A stretch of DNA of 53,890 bases from positions 1 to 53,890 of the forward strand of contig JAAEOA010000108.1 of the NCBI GenBank assembly GCA_024223715.1, given 5' to 3'. Position 1 is the stretch's first letter. Every line of letters starts with the position of its first letter. The DNA is from a bacterium (GTDB lineage Bacteria > Krumholzibacteriota > Krumholzibacteriia > LZORAL124-64-63). The translations under genes were made by a program, and so were the position numbers. Shown piece after piece: positions 17,199 through 26,522 of this stretch. The notes below the pieces were generated by a model. It was not told the origin of the DNA. It worked only from the letters and a program-made list of their open reading frames with translations, and made no database searches.

Positions 17199-20100
17199 TT
17201 ATTTATAAATAGTTTTACTCATGCGAGGCCTGGCTTTGTCAGGATATTCCGGGGTGACAGGAATAGCCCATTTCCCCGGATGATCCGCCAACTGCTTCAG
17301 CAAATAATCCACGGCGTATTCCAGCTGGGCATCTTTTCCGTCAACAACATCTTTGGGCCAGTTGACCACAACAATATCCGGCTCCACACCCCAGCCTTCG
17401 ATGGGCCATTTATGATCCAGACCGTATAGCCCGAATTGCGGAGGAGTGGTGGCGCCGCCGTCCATCATGCCTTGATGTGGTTCAATGCCGGTGGATCCAC
17501 CCCAGGTGCGCAGGCCAATGGTGGTTGCCAACCCTTTCTGCTTAATGGCTTCGGCAAAAAATTCGCCATTGCTGTAGGTGTCGCCATCAATAAGGACCAC
17601 AATAGGACCGTGAAGACTGCGTTCAGGATTCTTGCCGCCCTTGCCTTCGCGAGGCTGCGTAATGGACCAGAGAACTCTTTCCAGCCGGTCAATTACCATG
17701 TCGCCCACGAAGCCACCACCGTTGTAGCGGTCATCAATAATCAGGGCTTCTTTCCAGGTCTGAGGGTAATAACTTCGGCCAAATTCAACCAGTCCCGATT
17801 CACCCATGTTTGGCAGATGAATATAGCCGACGCGGTTGTCGCTAAGCTCGGTTACCTGACCGAGATTGCCATCAACCCAGTCGCGGTAACGCAAGCCAAA
17901 TTCACCACGAAGAGCGCGAACCCGGGTGGTGATGGCCTTTTCGCTCTTTGGTTTGGAATTGGTTTTCAGGGTGACCATTTTGCCGCCCTTGTCGGTCAGG
18001 TGGGCGTAAACGTTGTCGCCCGTTTTCACTTCAACACCGTCAATGGCAATAAGGTAATCGCCGTTGCTGATGTTGATGCCCGGTTGAGCCAGAGGCGAAA
18101 TGTAGCGCTCGTCCCAGCTGACACCTGGCAGAATGTTCTCGATGCGGTAGTAGTCGGAACCTTCTTCGGCAACAAAAGATGCAGCCAGAGTTCCGGTGCC
18201 AACGCGAGTGGCGCCGTCTTCAAAGTCGCCGCCGTAAATGTAGGTGTGGCCAATGTTCAGTTCAGAAATCATTTCGCCAATGAGATAGTTCAAATCGCCA
18301 CGGGTTCCGCAGCCGGCAACAAATGGGGCGTATTTGTCATACATGGCCTGCCAGTCAACACCGTGCATGTTCTGGTCGTAAAACCAGTCGCGCTGAATCC
18401 GCCAGGCTTCGGTAAAGATCTGGGGGAATTCCTGCTGCCGATCGACTTTCAGCTTGATGGCACCCACATCAATGGGGCCGTCGCCCACTTTTCCTCCATC
18501 AGTACTGCCGACCATGCCGTAATTATTGCCGGCGCGGTAAATGAGTTGTTTGCCATCGGCGCTCAGGTGGTAGTTGGCAATGCCGTCGAGAATGGATTTG
18601 GCTTCTTTGTCGGCCACCGAATATTTCATCAGGTTCAGACTGCCACCGGTTCCGTCGTCCACGTTCTGGTATTTCAGGAATTCGTAATCGGGTTTGTCGA
18701 GCATGAGGAAGCCGCCTTCAATGGCGGTCAGGCGGAAGTAGTTTCCAGCTTCCACTCCGGCGCAGGCCAGTTGGCGGGAAGCTAATCCGTCTATATCAAT
18801 TTTGGTTTCCTTATCTTTTTCTTCGCTTTCTTCATCTTCTTCATCCGAACTGACCACAACATCGTCACTGTAAAACGGTGAGCGGGCCTCGTCGTTCAGC
18901 AGGAACATGTAAGGCCTGGCCAGCTTCAGGAAAATATGATTCTGATCCTGACGACCCATGGTGGGGTTGAACGTCCGGTTGGAAAGGAAGTACAAATACT
19001 GTCCGTCCAGACTGAAGGATGGCGACCAGTCGTTGGTCATATCGTCGGTCAGTTTGTGGGATTTGTTTTTTTTGGTGTCGTAAAGGTAAATGGCTTCGTT
19101 CATGTTGTGCATCTGGCTGGTGAAGGCAATCCAGCGGCTGTCCGGCGACCAGACATAATCCATAATTCCCCAGCGTTCCCAGGCGTCGTCAAAATCGCTG
19201 TGGGCAATTTCCCGGGTATTGCCACTGGCTGCGTCCACAAGATGCAGCTTCATAAATTTGTCGCTGAAGATGATGTGTTTGCTGTCGGGTGACCAGACAG
19301 GCTGGTTCATGAAGGCATAACTGCCATCAGTCAGTTGTTTCCATTGGTTTTCTCCGCGTTGATCCAGCAGGTAAAGCTGCTCTTCACCGGTGCGGTCGCT
19401 GACCAGTGCAATCTGGCTGCCGTCGGGACTCCAGGCGGCGTTCTTTTCGCGGCTGTTGCTGGTGCCGGTCAAATTCAAAGGGTCGCCTTCGTCGGTGGGA
19501 AGGTTCAGGATATCACCGCGGACGTTGAGCAGAGCCCGTTCGCCACCAGGTGAAAGGTTGAACGATCCGGTTCTGGTTGAGGCTGTAATCAGCTCTTCGC
19601 GCAGGTGACGGCGGTCCGATGGAATGGTGATTTCCACAGGAGTGACTTTGCCGGTTTTAACATCCAGAAGGCTGAGGCCGGGACCGTACTGGAAGACAAT
19701 TTTACCGTTTCCGTAGCTGGGCCATTTGGTGTCGTAGTCACTGAAATCAGTCATGCGGACAGGCTTTTTTGAGACCGCATCATACCGGTAAATATTGAGG
19801 GTTCCATCTTCCCGATCGCTGTTGAAGTACAGAGCATCTGCACCCCACATGGGGAACTGGTCGGAACCCGTCCAGTCGGTCAGCTGGTCAATGTCGCCAC
19901 TGGCGAAGTCGAGAATCCATACATCCTGTGCGTTGCCACCCTGATACCGTTTCCAGGTTCTGGTATGGCGACCGAAGCGGTTGTAGGCCAGTTGCTTGCC
20001 ATCGGGTGACATGCTGGCCAGGGAGCCGCGATCTGTAGGCAGGCGTTCGGCCATGCCGCCGTCAATGGACACGGTATAAAGTTCTGAAGAAAACCCGGGA

Positions 20101-20495
20101 GCTTCCCTGTTGGAAGTGAAAATGATGCTCTTTCCATCGGCAGTCCAGTCCAGAGCAGTGCCGCCCGAAGGATGATAAGTCAGTCGTGTGGGTACGCCGC
20201 CGCTGGCATCCATAATGTAGACATCGCCACCGCCATCGTAATCGGCGGTAAAAGCAAGTTGGCTGCCATCGGGTGAAAATTTGGCACCGGTTTCGCGCCC
20301 CGGATGACTGGTGATCCGGTGGGCAGGGCCACCATCAACAGGCACCAGCCACAAGTCATCTTCGTAGGTGAAAACAATATGTTGTGAGCTGACGTCAGCA
20401 AAACGCATGACGTAACCAACCTGCGAGTTGGCCGAAGCCAGGCCGCAAATCAAAAACAGGGAAAAAAACAGGGTGACAAGGGACAGGCGTTTCAC
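17199..20495 (-). CDS. Tricorn-type protease (family S41)
   Basis: This 1098-residue exported protease is a bacterial tricorn homologue. A signal peptide (residues 1-22) is followed by WD40-like/PD40 beta-propeller repeats (about 30-540, with units such as FSPDGSQLAFT and WSPDSRWIAFTS), an acidic insert (about 555-575), a tricorn core domain, a PDZ domain (about 775-860) and the S41 serine protease domain. The family catalytic residues fit H750 in LNIGHTYIYGG and S975 in DTYSNGEFF, close to the positions in archaeal tricorn. Tricorn enzymes degrade peptides. The start is GTG with GGAGG six bases upstream. With the M2 peptidase and POT transporters it suggests a peptide-feeding lifestyle (inference). 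Confidence 0.93.
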   Translation of the reverse strand: MKRLSLVTLFFSLFLICGLASANSQVGYVMRFADVSSQHIVFTYEDDLWLVPVDGGPAHRITSHPGRETGAKFSPDGSQLAFTADYDGGGDVYIMDASGGVPTRLTYHPSGGTALDWTADGKSIIFTSNREAPGFSSELYTVSIDGGMAERLPTDRGSLASMSPDGKQLAYNRFGRHTRTWKRYQGGNAQDVWILDFASGDIDQLTDWTGSDQFPMWGADALYFNSDREDGTLNIYRYDAVSKKPVRMTDFSDYDTKWPSYGNGKIVFQYGPGLSLLDVKTGKVTPVEITIPSDRRHLREELITASTRTGSFNLSPGGERALLNVRGDILNLPTDEGDPLNLTGTSNSREKNAAWSPDGSQIALVSDRTGEEQLYLLDQRGENQWKQLTDGSYAFMNQPVWSPDSKHIIFSDKFMKLHLVDAASGNTREIAHSDFDDAWERWGIMDYVWSPDSRWIAFTSQMHNMNEAIYLYDTKKNKSHKLTDDMTNDWSPSFSLDGQYLYFLSNRTFNPTMGRQDQNHIFLKLARPYMFLLNDEARSPFYSDDVVVSSDEEDEESEEKDKETKIDIDGLASRQLACAGVEAGNYFRLTAIEGGFLMLDKPDYEFLKYQNVDDGTGGSLNLMKYSVADKEAKSILDGIANYHLSADGKQLIYRAGNNYGMVGSTDGGKVGDGPIDVGAIKLKVDRQQEFPQIFTEAWRIQRDWFYDQNMHGVDWQAMYDKYAPFVAGCGTRGDLNYLIGEMISELNIGHTYIYGGDFEDGATRVGTGTLAASFVAEEGSDYYRIENILPGVSWDERYISPLAQPGINISNGDYLIAIDGVEVKTGDNVYAHLTDKGGKMVTLKTNSKPKSEKAITTRVRALRGEFGLRYRDWVDGNLGQVTELSDNRVGYIHLPNMGESGLVEFGRSYYPQTWKEALIIDDRYNGGGFVGDMVIDRLERVLWSITQPREGKGGKNPERSLHGPIVVLIDGDTYSNGEFFAEAIKQKGLATTIGLRTWGGSTGIEPHQGMMDGGATTPPQFGLYGLDHKWPIEGWGVEPDIVVVNWPKDVVDGKDAQLEYAVDYLLKQLADHPGKWAIPVTPEYPDKARPRMSKTIYK

Positions 20496-20708
20496 AAGGA
20501 ACCTCCGTTGGGAAATTATCGAAAATGGTATTTGGCAATTCTTATATTCGTTCCTGAAAGGTTAATGTTGCAACCTCTGAATGAAAATTGGGTAAAATAA
20601 ATATCCTCTTTATGCCATGTATGCTAAATTTTTCAGAACAACTCTCTGGGACCTCAACCAGAAAACATACTATTTTAACCAGATTCAGAAACGAGAGCAT
20701 TCATTCAG

Positions 20709-23700
20709 GTGATTTTTGTTTGGAATATTTTGGAGTCAGTCAGTCAAAAATGGGCAAAAATGGCACTTGCCTCCAGTTTTGTGTGCCTGACGGCCATTTT
20801 ACTCTTTTTAGGGAACGGATGTTCCCCATCAGATGTTCCCACCGCCCTTCCCCTTTTGGACTTGAGCAGAATCAGTCTCTCCGAAGAATTGGCAGGACCA
20901 GTGGCTTCTTCAGAAAGTCGCCTCAACCTGGCAGGAACTTCTTTTAACCCTGAAAAAGTTACTCTGGACCAATACAACTATTTCTCTCACGCTATTGGCG
21001 GTCGGCAATCGGCGGCGGCGGACAGTTTTTTCGCCGTCTGGAATCAGGATTCGAATAATCTGCTCTGGATTGATCTGGCCCTTCGCAATCGAAGGCTTCT
21101 GCAGAAAAGTTCTCCTTTTCAGGAAATTACTTCCCGGGCTGCGTTCAGCGATACCAACGGCGCGGTGGGCTGCTTTTATCTGGGATACAAAAATTACCGT
21201 CGGGAGTCCGGGGGATACTGGTGGAGAAAGGCCGATGATAGCCGATCGGACCTGAGCCCTATCCAGGAAATCTGGCTGGACCGCTGGTTGGCCGTGGTCG
21301 ATCGCACGGCTTTGCGCCCCGATGATGGTGTTCGGCGATTGTTACCCCATCTGGAGTCGGCCCGGGATATGGGCGGACCGGTAATGGAGTGCATTTTATG
21401 GATCACCATTACTGACTGTCTGGTGGGTGGGGATCACCTGGACAATGCTTTGCACACGATAAACATGGCCGGCCGAATTGCCCGCCAAATTAATGATCCG
21501 TATCTGAAAACCAAAACTGAGTTCTGGCTGGGCAAGGTCTTCCTGGCCCGGGAAAATCTTGACGATGCCCAGAATCAATTCGCCATAGCCGCAACCATGG
21601 CCGAGGCAAATGAATTCACCTGGATGCACAAAATCAGTCGCAATCAGTTGGCAAAAATTTACGACATGCGAGGCAATTATCCAGGAGTGCTGACTCTGGA
21701 CCGGGCCAACCTTGCTCTGGCCCAGGCCACCGAAGATTCAGTGAGCATTCCCATTATTTTGATGAATATTGCTCACGCGCATCGGGCCATGGGCCAGCTC
21801 GATTCATGCCGCATTGTTCAGGATGAAGCCATCCGCTGTGTGCGGCTTTATCCTCATGCCACCATCGAGGCCAGATTGCCGCTCATGCTCGCTGAGTATT
21901 ACGCCCAGGTAGGGCAATATGCTCAAATGGATTCTCTTTTGAGCGCCGCTTTGGACAACCCGACCAACCAGCTGGTGGCCGAAGAAACCATCAAATTGCA
22001 CATGGAATTAATTCAGGGTGGACTGCGGCAGGGTAGGCCTGATCTGGTTCATCGGTCCATTGTTCAGGTGGATTCCCTGCGCAACGTCGCCTTGGCCAAG
22101 GGCAAACAAATTGCCGTCAATTACCAGCACGACCTGATGTTTGCCGATTTTTATACCCAACAGAAAGAATACCGCAAAGCTCAAATTCACTGGCAGCGGG
22201 CCAAAAAAACTCTGGCCCAGTCTGAATCTCCGGAAGCGACCTGGAAGCTGTGGCGCAGTAAAGGTTTGCTGGCTCGTAAACGAGGCGATCTGACTTCGGC
22301 CCGGGAAGCTTTCACAGTGGGAATGAAGGCCCTGGAGGGCATTAATAATCCTGAACTGCAGGCAGAAGGCCGCTTCCTGCTGGGCTCTGCTTTGCTGGAT
22401 GAAGGAAATTTCGATGAGGCCCTTCAATTGTTTCCCTCGCGAAACGATGCTTTGGGATTTGGGGGAAATTTCAGGACCGAACTATCTTCTCGAATTTTCC
22501 GGGGTGTGGCCTTTTATCAAGCTCAGGATTTTAAACAATCTGTTCTTGAGCTGGAAGAAGCCGTGGCCATGTGCTCGCCTTTTTCACCGGTGGATCTTGT
22601 GGCTCGCACCCAGCTGGAATTGGGGAAATCTTATTTGGCTATGGGGCGAATGGGTCCGGGGGAGAAGCAGCTTCATTTGGCATGGGAAACTTTGTTTAGC
22701 TCAAAAGCTGAATGGACCCACAACCCGGGCGAAAGGTCTTACGAAAACCTGCGCCGGGAAACAGCTGAAAGCCTGATGGAATTGTATTTGTCTTTTCCCG
22801 AAACAGCCCCTTCATCCGATTCCGCCTTGGCCACCCTAAACCTTTTTGATGGACTTTTTGAGGTAAAAAAATCTCCTGATTTGACCCACAATAAATGGGC
22901 CCAAAGTCAGGTTGTATTTTTTATGGGCAAAAATTCAACCTACCGTTGGGATGTTTCCGAGGTAGGAATTCGAGTCACCACCTTGCCTGCGGCCGATGAG
23001 TTGGAAAAACTGATGGCTCCGGTAATATCGGATTTTTCACACCCCGGTCGGAAGTTGTCATCTCAGCCGGCAGTTCGTTTGAGTGAAACCCTTCTTTCCG
23101 GAGTGGAATATGCCTGGGTTGAAGGTCAAAATCTGCTTCTGGTGTGCGATGGCCTTCTGGGCAGTGTTCCCTGGCCTGCTTTGCCACTGCCTCCTTCATT
23201 CGGAACCCAAGAGGGCACCCGAGCCTTGAATTTTGGCCCCATCGTTTACAATGTGAAACCGGTTCGGAATAGTTACGGTAGACCTCGTACCAGCGATAAG
23301 GGCCCCCGGCGGTTGCTGGCTCTGGGAGCCAACGATGGAGAGCGCTCAGGGAAGGATCGTCTTCAATTCGCAGAAAAAGAAGCAGAAGCTATTTGCTCCA
23401 TGTGGCAACCGGACTCGTGCACCGTTTTGACCGGCCAGGATGCCTCCTGGGGAGCCTTAAAACAAATGAACCTGGATTCTTATATTGCGATTCATCTGGC
23501 CAGTCATGCCCGGGTTTTTCCAGGTTTACCACAGCAGTCTTATCTGGTTCTGTCAGGACCCACAGGGCAGGAACAGTTCACCGCCGGTGCGGTTGCTGAT
23601 TTGAATCTGCAGGCTGATCTGGTTTATCTTTCCAGTTGCGAGGCCGCCGCTTCAAATGGTGGTACCGTTGTGGGTGGGTTTGTGCAGGCTTTCCTGAAAG

Positions 23701-23900
23701 CAGGTGCCAGGTCGGTCATTGCCAGCAGCCTGGAAGTCGATGATCGGGCCGCACGTTTTCTGGCCGGCCGGGTGTATCTCTACTGGGTTGAAGGAAAATC
23801 GCTTCCCGAAGCTTTGCGATTGGGGCAAGTTGATTTGGCTGGGGAATCAGACATCTGGAGTCATCCTTTTTACTGGGCTTTTTATCGGATTTATCAGTGA
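20709..23900 (+). CDS. Exported TPR-CHAT protease (probable lipoprotein)
   Basis: This 1063-residue protein has an N-terminal export signal ending LLFLGNGC, which may be a lipobox, then long helical TPR repeats (about residues 180-700), and a C-terminal CHAT domain, a caspase-related cysteine protease. The catalytic pair is H933 in IHLASHA and C977 in YLSSCEAA, followed by the usual VIASSLEVDD and the terminal SHPFYWAFYRIYQ. The start is uncertain: GTG at 20709, TTG at 20730 or ATG at 20760 all keep the signal. It is divergent from the tricorn gene. CHAT proteases are usually activated through their TPR part by a partner; here no partner is adjacent and the site of action is outside the cytoplasm. 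Confidence 0.85.
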   Translation: MIFVWNILESVSQKWAKMALASSFVCLTAILLFLGNGCSPSDVPTALPLLDLSRISLSEELAGPVASSESRLNLAGTSFNPEKVTLDQYNYFSHAIGGRQSAAADSFFAVWNQDSNNLLWIDLALRNRRLLQKSSPFQEITSRAAFSDTNGAVGCFYLGYKNYRRESGGYWWRKADDSRSDLSPIQEIWLDRWLAVVDRTALRPDDGVRRLLPHLESARDMGGPVMECILWITITDCLVGGDHLDNALHTINMAGRIARQINDPYLKTKTEFWLGKVFLARENLDDAQNQFAIAATMAEANEFTWMHKISRNQLAKIYDMRGNYPGVLTLDRANLALAQATEDSVSIPIILMNIAHAHRAMGQLDSCRIVQDEAIRCVRLYPHATIEARLPLMLAEYYAQVGQYAQMDSLLSAALDNPTNQLVAEETIKLHMELIQGGLRQGRPDLVHRSIVQVDSLRNVALAKGKQIAVNYQHDLMFADFYTQQKEYRKAQIHWQRAKKTLAQSESPEATWKLWRSKGLLARKRGDLTSAREAFTVGMKALEGINNPELQAEGRFLLGSALLDEGNFDEALQLFPSRNDALGFGGNFRTELSSRIFRGVAFYQAQDFKQSVLELEEAVAMCSPFSPVDLVARTQLELGKSYLAMGRMGPGEKQLHLAWETLFSSKAEWTHNPGERSYENLRRETAESLMELYLSFPETAPSSDSALATLNLFDGLFEVKKSPDLTHNKWAQSQVVFFMGKNSTYRWDVSEVGIRVTTLPAADELEKLMAPVISDFSHPGRKLSSQPAVRLSETLLSGVEYAWVEGQNLLLVCDGLLGSVPWPALPLPPSFGTQEGTRALNFGPIVYNVKPVRNSYGRPRTSDKGPRRLLALGANDGERSGKDRLQFAEKEAEAICSMWQPDSCTVLTGQDASWGALKQMNLDSYIAIHLASHARVFPGLPQQSYLVLSGPTGQEQFTAGAVADLNLQADLVYLSSCEAAASNGGTVVGGFVQAFLKAGARSVIASSLEVDDRAARFLAGRVYLYWVEGKSLPEALRLGQVDLAGESDIWSHPFYWAFYRIYQ

Positions 23901-23988
23901 TTTTTGGGAGCTGGGAACAGTGTTGTAGAAAACTGAAAACAAGGAATTTTCCCCCCTTGGTTAAGAGGGAAACAGGGGAATACGTTAT

Positions 23989-24501
23989 ATGGCACAAAAA
24001 ACTCGCCTCGAAGAAATACTAACTACAGTCTACAAGGAACAAATGATCGAGTTCCTGACGACTCAGCCAGAGCATTTTCAAGAGGCTCTGGAGCTTGCTA
24101 TCTCTAATAAGCAACCTTATGCCTGGCGGTCGGCCTGGCTGCTGTGGAGTGTAATGCAGGAGAATGATAAGAGAGTACGAGCTTATGTTGATACTATTCT
24201 TGAAGTGATGAAGAAAAAGAAAGATGGTCATCTCAGAGAATTGATCAAAATTCTAAGCATCATGGAGCTGAATGATGACCAGGAGGGGTATTTGTTTGAC
24301 ATTTGCATGAACGCATGGGAATCGATAAATAAAGGGCCATCAGTTAGGTATAATGCTCTGGTATTTATTCTTAAGATAGCGGAAAAACATCCGGAGTTAT
24401 CCGAAGAAATTGATTTTGTTACTCAGGACCAATATTTGGAAACATTATCACCCGGGATAAGAAATTCGGTTTCCCGAATGGTGAAAGAGAAATTTAAGTA
24501 A
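23989..24501 (+). CDS. Small all-helical (HEAT-like) protein
   Basis: This 170-residue soluble protein is predicted to be entirely helical, with repeated 35-40 residue helix pairs (HFQEALELAISNKQPYAWR, then LRELIKILSIMELND, then VRYNALVFILKIAEKH), like HEAT or adenylate-type repeat proteins. GGGGA lies before the ATG. It sits between the CHAT gene and the broken XRE gene on the same strand. No function can be named; such proteins are generally binding scaffolds. Confidence 0.7.
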   Translation: MAQKTRLEEILTTVYKEQMIEFLTTQPEHFQEALELAISNKQPYAWRSAWLLWSVMQENDKRVRAYVDTILEVMKKKKDGHLRELIKILSIMELNDDQEGYLFDICMNAWESINKGPSVRYNALVFILKIAEKHPELSEEIDFVTQDQYLETLSPGIRNSVSRMVKEKFK

Positions 24502-24549
24502 TGGAATAATATTAGTAATCTTAAAAAAGACGCATTAGGAGATATAATA

Positions 24550-24726
24550 ATGTTATTAAACACTCCGGCAAAGGTGCAGAAAAAGCTGACCGAAAACACC
24601 CGTAGGCAGCGTTTGGAGATGGACCTTACCCAAGAAGGACTTGCCAAACGTTCTGGGGTGCCGTTGCCAACGCTTCGCCAATTCGAACAAAAGCATTCCA
24701 TGCCTTCGCGGCAGGCACCACCCTAA
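24550..24726 (+). pseudogene. Truncated XRE-family DNA-binding regulator
   Basis: The 58-codon ORF (GGAG eight bases before the ATG) begins with an XRE helix-turn-helix: TRRQRLEMDLTQEGLAKRSG followed by VPLPTLRQFEQK. In intact relatives this is followed by a further 20-30 residues and often a HipA toxin gene. Here it breaks off after FEQK into HSMPSRQAPP and a stop that overlaps the stop of the convergent ArsG-like gene by a few bases. The likely cause is insertion or deletion at about 24694, so it is probably a remnant of a HipBA-type or solitary regulator. Confidence 0.7.
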
Positions 24727-25415
24727 ACATCTACACCAATCAGATAAACCAATACGTAATACACGCCAACAATAATGAATGCAACTGCAGTCACCCGTCG
24801 TGCCCATTTTTCAAAAACTGAAACCTTGTTGAATATATTTCCCAGGAATCTTGCCCCCATAGCGATCAAAATGGCAAAAGCCACCACCGGCAGAGCGGTG
24901 CCAATTCCGTAGACCATCGGCATGACCAGACTCGATTGATGATCAATGGCGATTGGAATCAGACTCCCAAAAAACAAGGCTGCCGAGATGGGACAAAAGG
25001 ACAGGGCAAACAACACTCCCAAAGCCAGGGATCCCCAGATACCCCACTTCTGGACTCGTAAGGCAAGCTTGTCGCTGACGCCACCGCCATAAACCCTGAG
25101 CCTGACAATATCCAGCAGCAGAACACCTGCGACAATCAGAACCGGCCCAAGTGCTTTGTTCATGTGTTTCTGGAGAAACATGGCGACTTCGGGAATGGAA
25201 AGTATTGAGCCGACGACAAGCGCGCCGAGTGTGGTGTAGGTGACCATCCGGCCAACGGTATACATGAGGCCCGACAATATCACCGCCTTGGGGTTGTCCA
25301 GGCTCTTGCCGATATAACTGATAGCGGCAATATTTGTCGCCAAGGGGCAAGGTGAAATCGAGGTCAGAATGCCCAACCAAGCCGCTGAACCAAGAGCGAG
25401 CAGATAACTGTCCAT
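24723..25415 (-). CDS. arsG: ArsG-like permease (CcdA/DsbD-related membrane protein)
   Basis: This 230-residue protein has six or seven membrane helices with the paired motifs ISPCPLATN (near residue 21) and FALSFCPISAA (near residue 140), the Cys-Pro pattern of the CcdA/DsbD superfamily and of the ArsG subfamily. ArsG proteins are described as efflux permeases for reduced aromatic arsenicals. It is the last gene of a three-gene unit: its ATG follows the stop of the ArsF-like gene by one base. The specific substrate here is inferred only from this gene set; a general thiol-redox transport role remains possible. The 3' end touches the truncated XRE gene. Confidence 0.78.
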   Translation of the reverse strand: MDSYLLALGSAAWLGILTSISPCPLATNIAAISYIGKSLDNPKAVILSGLMYTVGRMVTYTTLGALVVGSILSIPEVAMFLQKHMNKALGPVLIVAGVLLLDIVRLRVYGGGVSDKLALRVQKWGIWGSLALGVLFALSFCPISAALFFGSLIPIAIDHQSSLVMPMVYGIGTALPVVAFAILIAMGARFLGNIFNKVSVFEKWARRVTAVAFIIVGVYYVLVYLIGVDV

Positions 25416-25416
25416 T

Positions 25417-25929
25417 TTACTTATCCGACTTCTGTGATGCTTTTTCCGTAGGTTCCATAAACGACTTGATCTGCCTCTGCACGTAGGAAACGAAGCCTTC
25501 CTTGTCGTTCACAAGGGGCCAAATCGCTTTGAGGTTTTCCCACCGGACTTCTTTGCCATCCTGGATTTGTGAGACAACGAGGGCCTGAGTGTAGAGCCCG
25601 TACTTAGTGGCGAGATGCTTGTTAGAATCTTCCTCAAAATTTGCAGTTCGCCAGACCAGAGAACCATTTCCCAACTGTTCGGCAAAGCCGGTCGATACGG
25701 CTTCAGTCGCATATTCTTCCAGCTTTTTGCAAGTCGCACAGCGGCGGTTCATATGCAAATACGAAACGATGAACTCTGCCGTCTCCAGGGATTTCTCGCC
25801 ACCGGCATTGCTGGCCGTATTGCTGGCCGTATTGCTGGCGGCTTCGGCCTCAACCACCTCGACATTGGCCCAAGCCGGACCGGACACCAATACAATGAGA
25901 CATAGCAGAACACAAAAAGTTGTTTTCAT
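25417..25929 (-). CDS. arsF: ArsF-like exported thioredoxin-fold protein
   Basis: This 170-residue protein has a signal peptide ending GPAWA, a low-complexity linker with three ASNT-type repeats, and a thioredoxin-like domain with YLHMNRRCATCKKLEEYA, the CxxC-bearing pattern of the ArsF family (listed as a nitrophenyl compound nitroreductase subunit). C75 and C78 are approximate positions for the redox pair. It lies 9 bases after the small thioredoxin-like gene and one base before the ArsG-like gene, matching the arsE-arsF-arsG order. The enzymatic role is taken from the family, not shown here. Confidence 0.78.
   Translation of the reverse strand: MKTTFCVLLCLIVLVSGPAWANVEVVEAEAASNTASNTASNAGGEKSLETAEFIVSYLHMNRRCATCKKLEEYATEAVSTGFAEQLGNGSLVWRTANFEEDSNKHLATKYGLYTQALVVSQIQDGKEVRWENLKAIWPLVNDKEGFVSYVQRQIKSFMEPTEKASQKSDK
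25807..25842. repeat. 12-bp tandem repeat inside the ArsF-like gene
   Basis: Three tandem copies of ATTGCTGGCCGT (the last one altered at its end) encode the repeated Ala-Ser-Asn-Thr linker after the signal peptide. Twelve-base units keep the frame, so copy number can vary without breaking the gene. Confidence 0.85.
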
Positions 25930-25938
25930 GGGTAACCT

Positions 25939-26190
25939 TCATTCAGTAGAACAGAATTGGGACAGCATCTCTTTGAGCTCGTCCAGGGATGGCAACTTTC
26001 CGGACATTTTCAATTCACCGGCGACGACCAGACCCGGAGGCGATAGCAGCCCATAACTGAGAATCTCCGCAATGTCCTCAACTTTTTTGACCGAGCATTC
26101 GACGCCTAGTTCAGCGACTGCCTGTTCGGTCAACTCCATGAGTCGGGTGCATTTTGTGCACCCGGTTCCAAGTATCAGGATGTCTGTCAT
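25939..26190 (-). CDS. arsE: Small thioredoxin-fold protein (ArsE-like)
   Basis: This 83-residue cytoplasmic protein is a minimal thioredoxin/glutaredoxin-like domain: strand DILILGTG, the redox motif CTKC (residues 10-13), cis-Pro region LLSPPGLVV and the ending GKLPSLDELKEML. This is the TM0996/MTH895-like family found as the first gene of arsE-F-G-type cassettes. It would pass electrons or bind metalloid in front of the ArsF-like and ArsG-like proteins. The ribosome site is weak. The symbol is based on context and size. Confidence 0.75.
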   Translation of the reverse strand: MTDILILGTGCTKCTRLMELTEQAVAELGVECSVKKVEDIAEILSYGLLSPPGLVVAGELKMSGKLPSLDELKEMLSQFCSTE

Positions 26191-26229
26191 CTGTTTGCCC
26201 GTTTCGCAAAACTGTGAATGGAATGTCCG

Positions 26230-26451
26230 TTACTTTTTGGATGCTTCCTGACCATTTTTTCCTACCCCTACGCTCCAAATATGTATCTTTGTGGCGGGTT
26301 CGGCCAGCATTGGTTTAACATTGTACCACAGTTCAATTGGCAGCGACACCTGACCATCGTTCAATTCAAAACCGTTGTCGGCTGGCATCACGAACCTGGA
26401 CGGCTTGTCATCGCTGATTTTCGTCGGTGGCAACCTGTTTGTTGAGGACAA
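26230..26451 (-). CDS. Doubtful 73-residue ORF upstream of the ars-like cassette
   Basis: A 73-residue open frame on the strand of the cassette reads like protein (MPADNGFELNDGQVSLPIE, then LWYNVKPMLAEPATKIHIWS) but matches no family I know and has no strong ribosome site. It may be the end of a gene cut by the same event that truncated the XRE gene, or chance. It also overlaps the region where the cassette promoter should be. Confidence 0.25.
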   Translation of the reverse strand: MSSTNRLPPTKISDDKPSRFVMPADNGFELNDGQVSLPIELWYNVKPMLAEPATKIHIWSVGVGKNGQEASKK

Positions 26452-26522
26452 TACCGCATTGTCTCGGAGCTGAGGACTGTTCCCGCTCTAGGAGGGGGCA
26501 GACACAATTTCCGAAACAACAC

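Noticed and set aside
17436..18785. 449-codon antisense frame under the tricorn gene
   Set aside because: Its composition (many Val, Ala, Phe, His) is the shadow expected from the GC bias of the real gene on the minus strand; the tricorn motifs on the other strand are clear.
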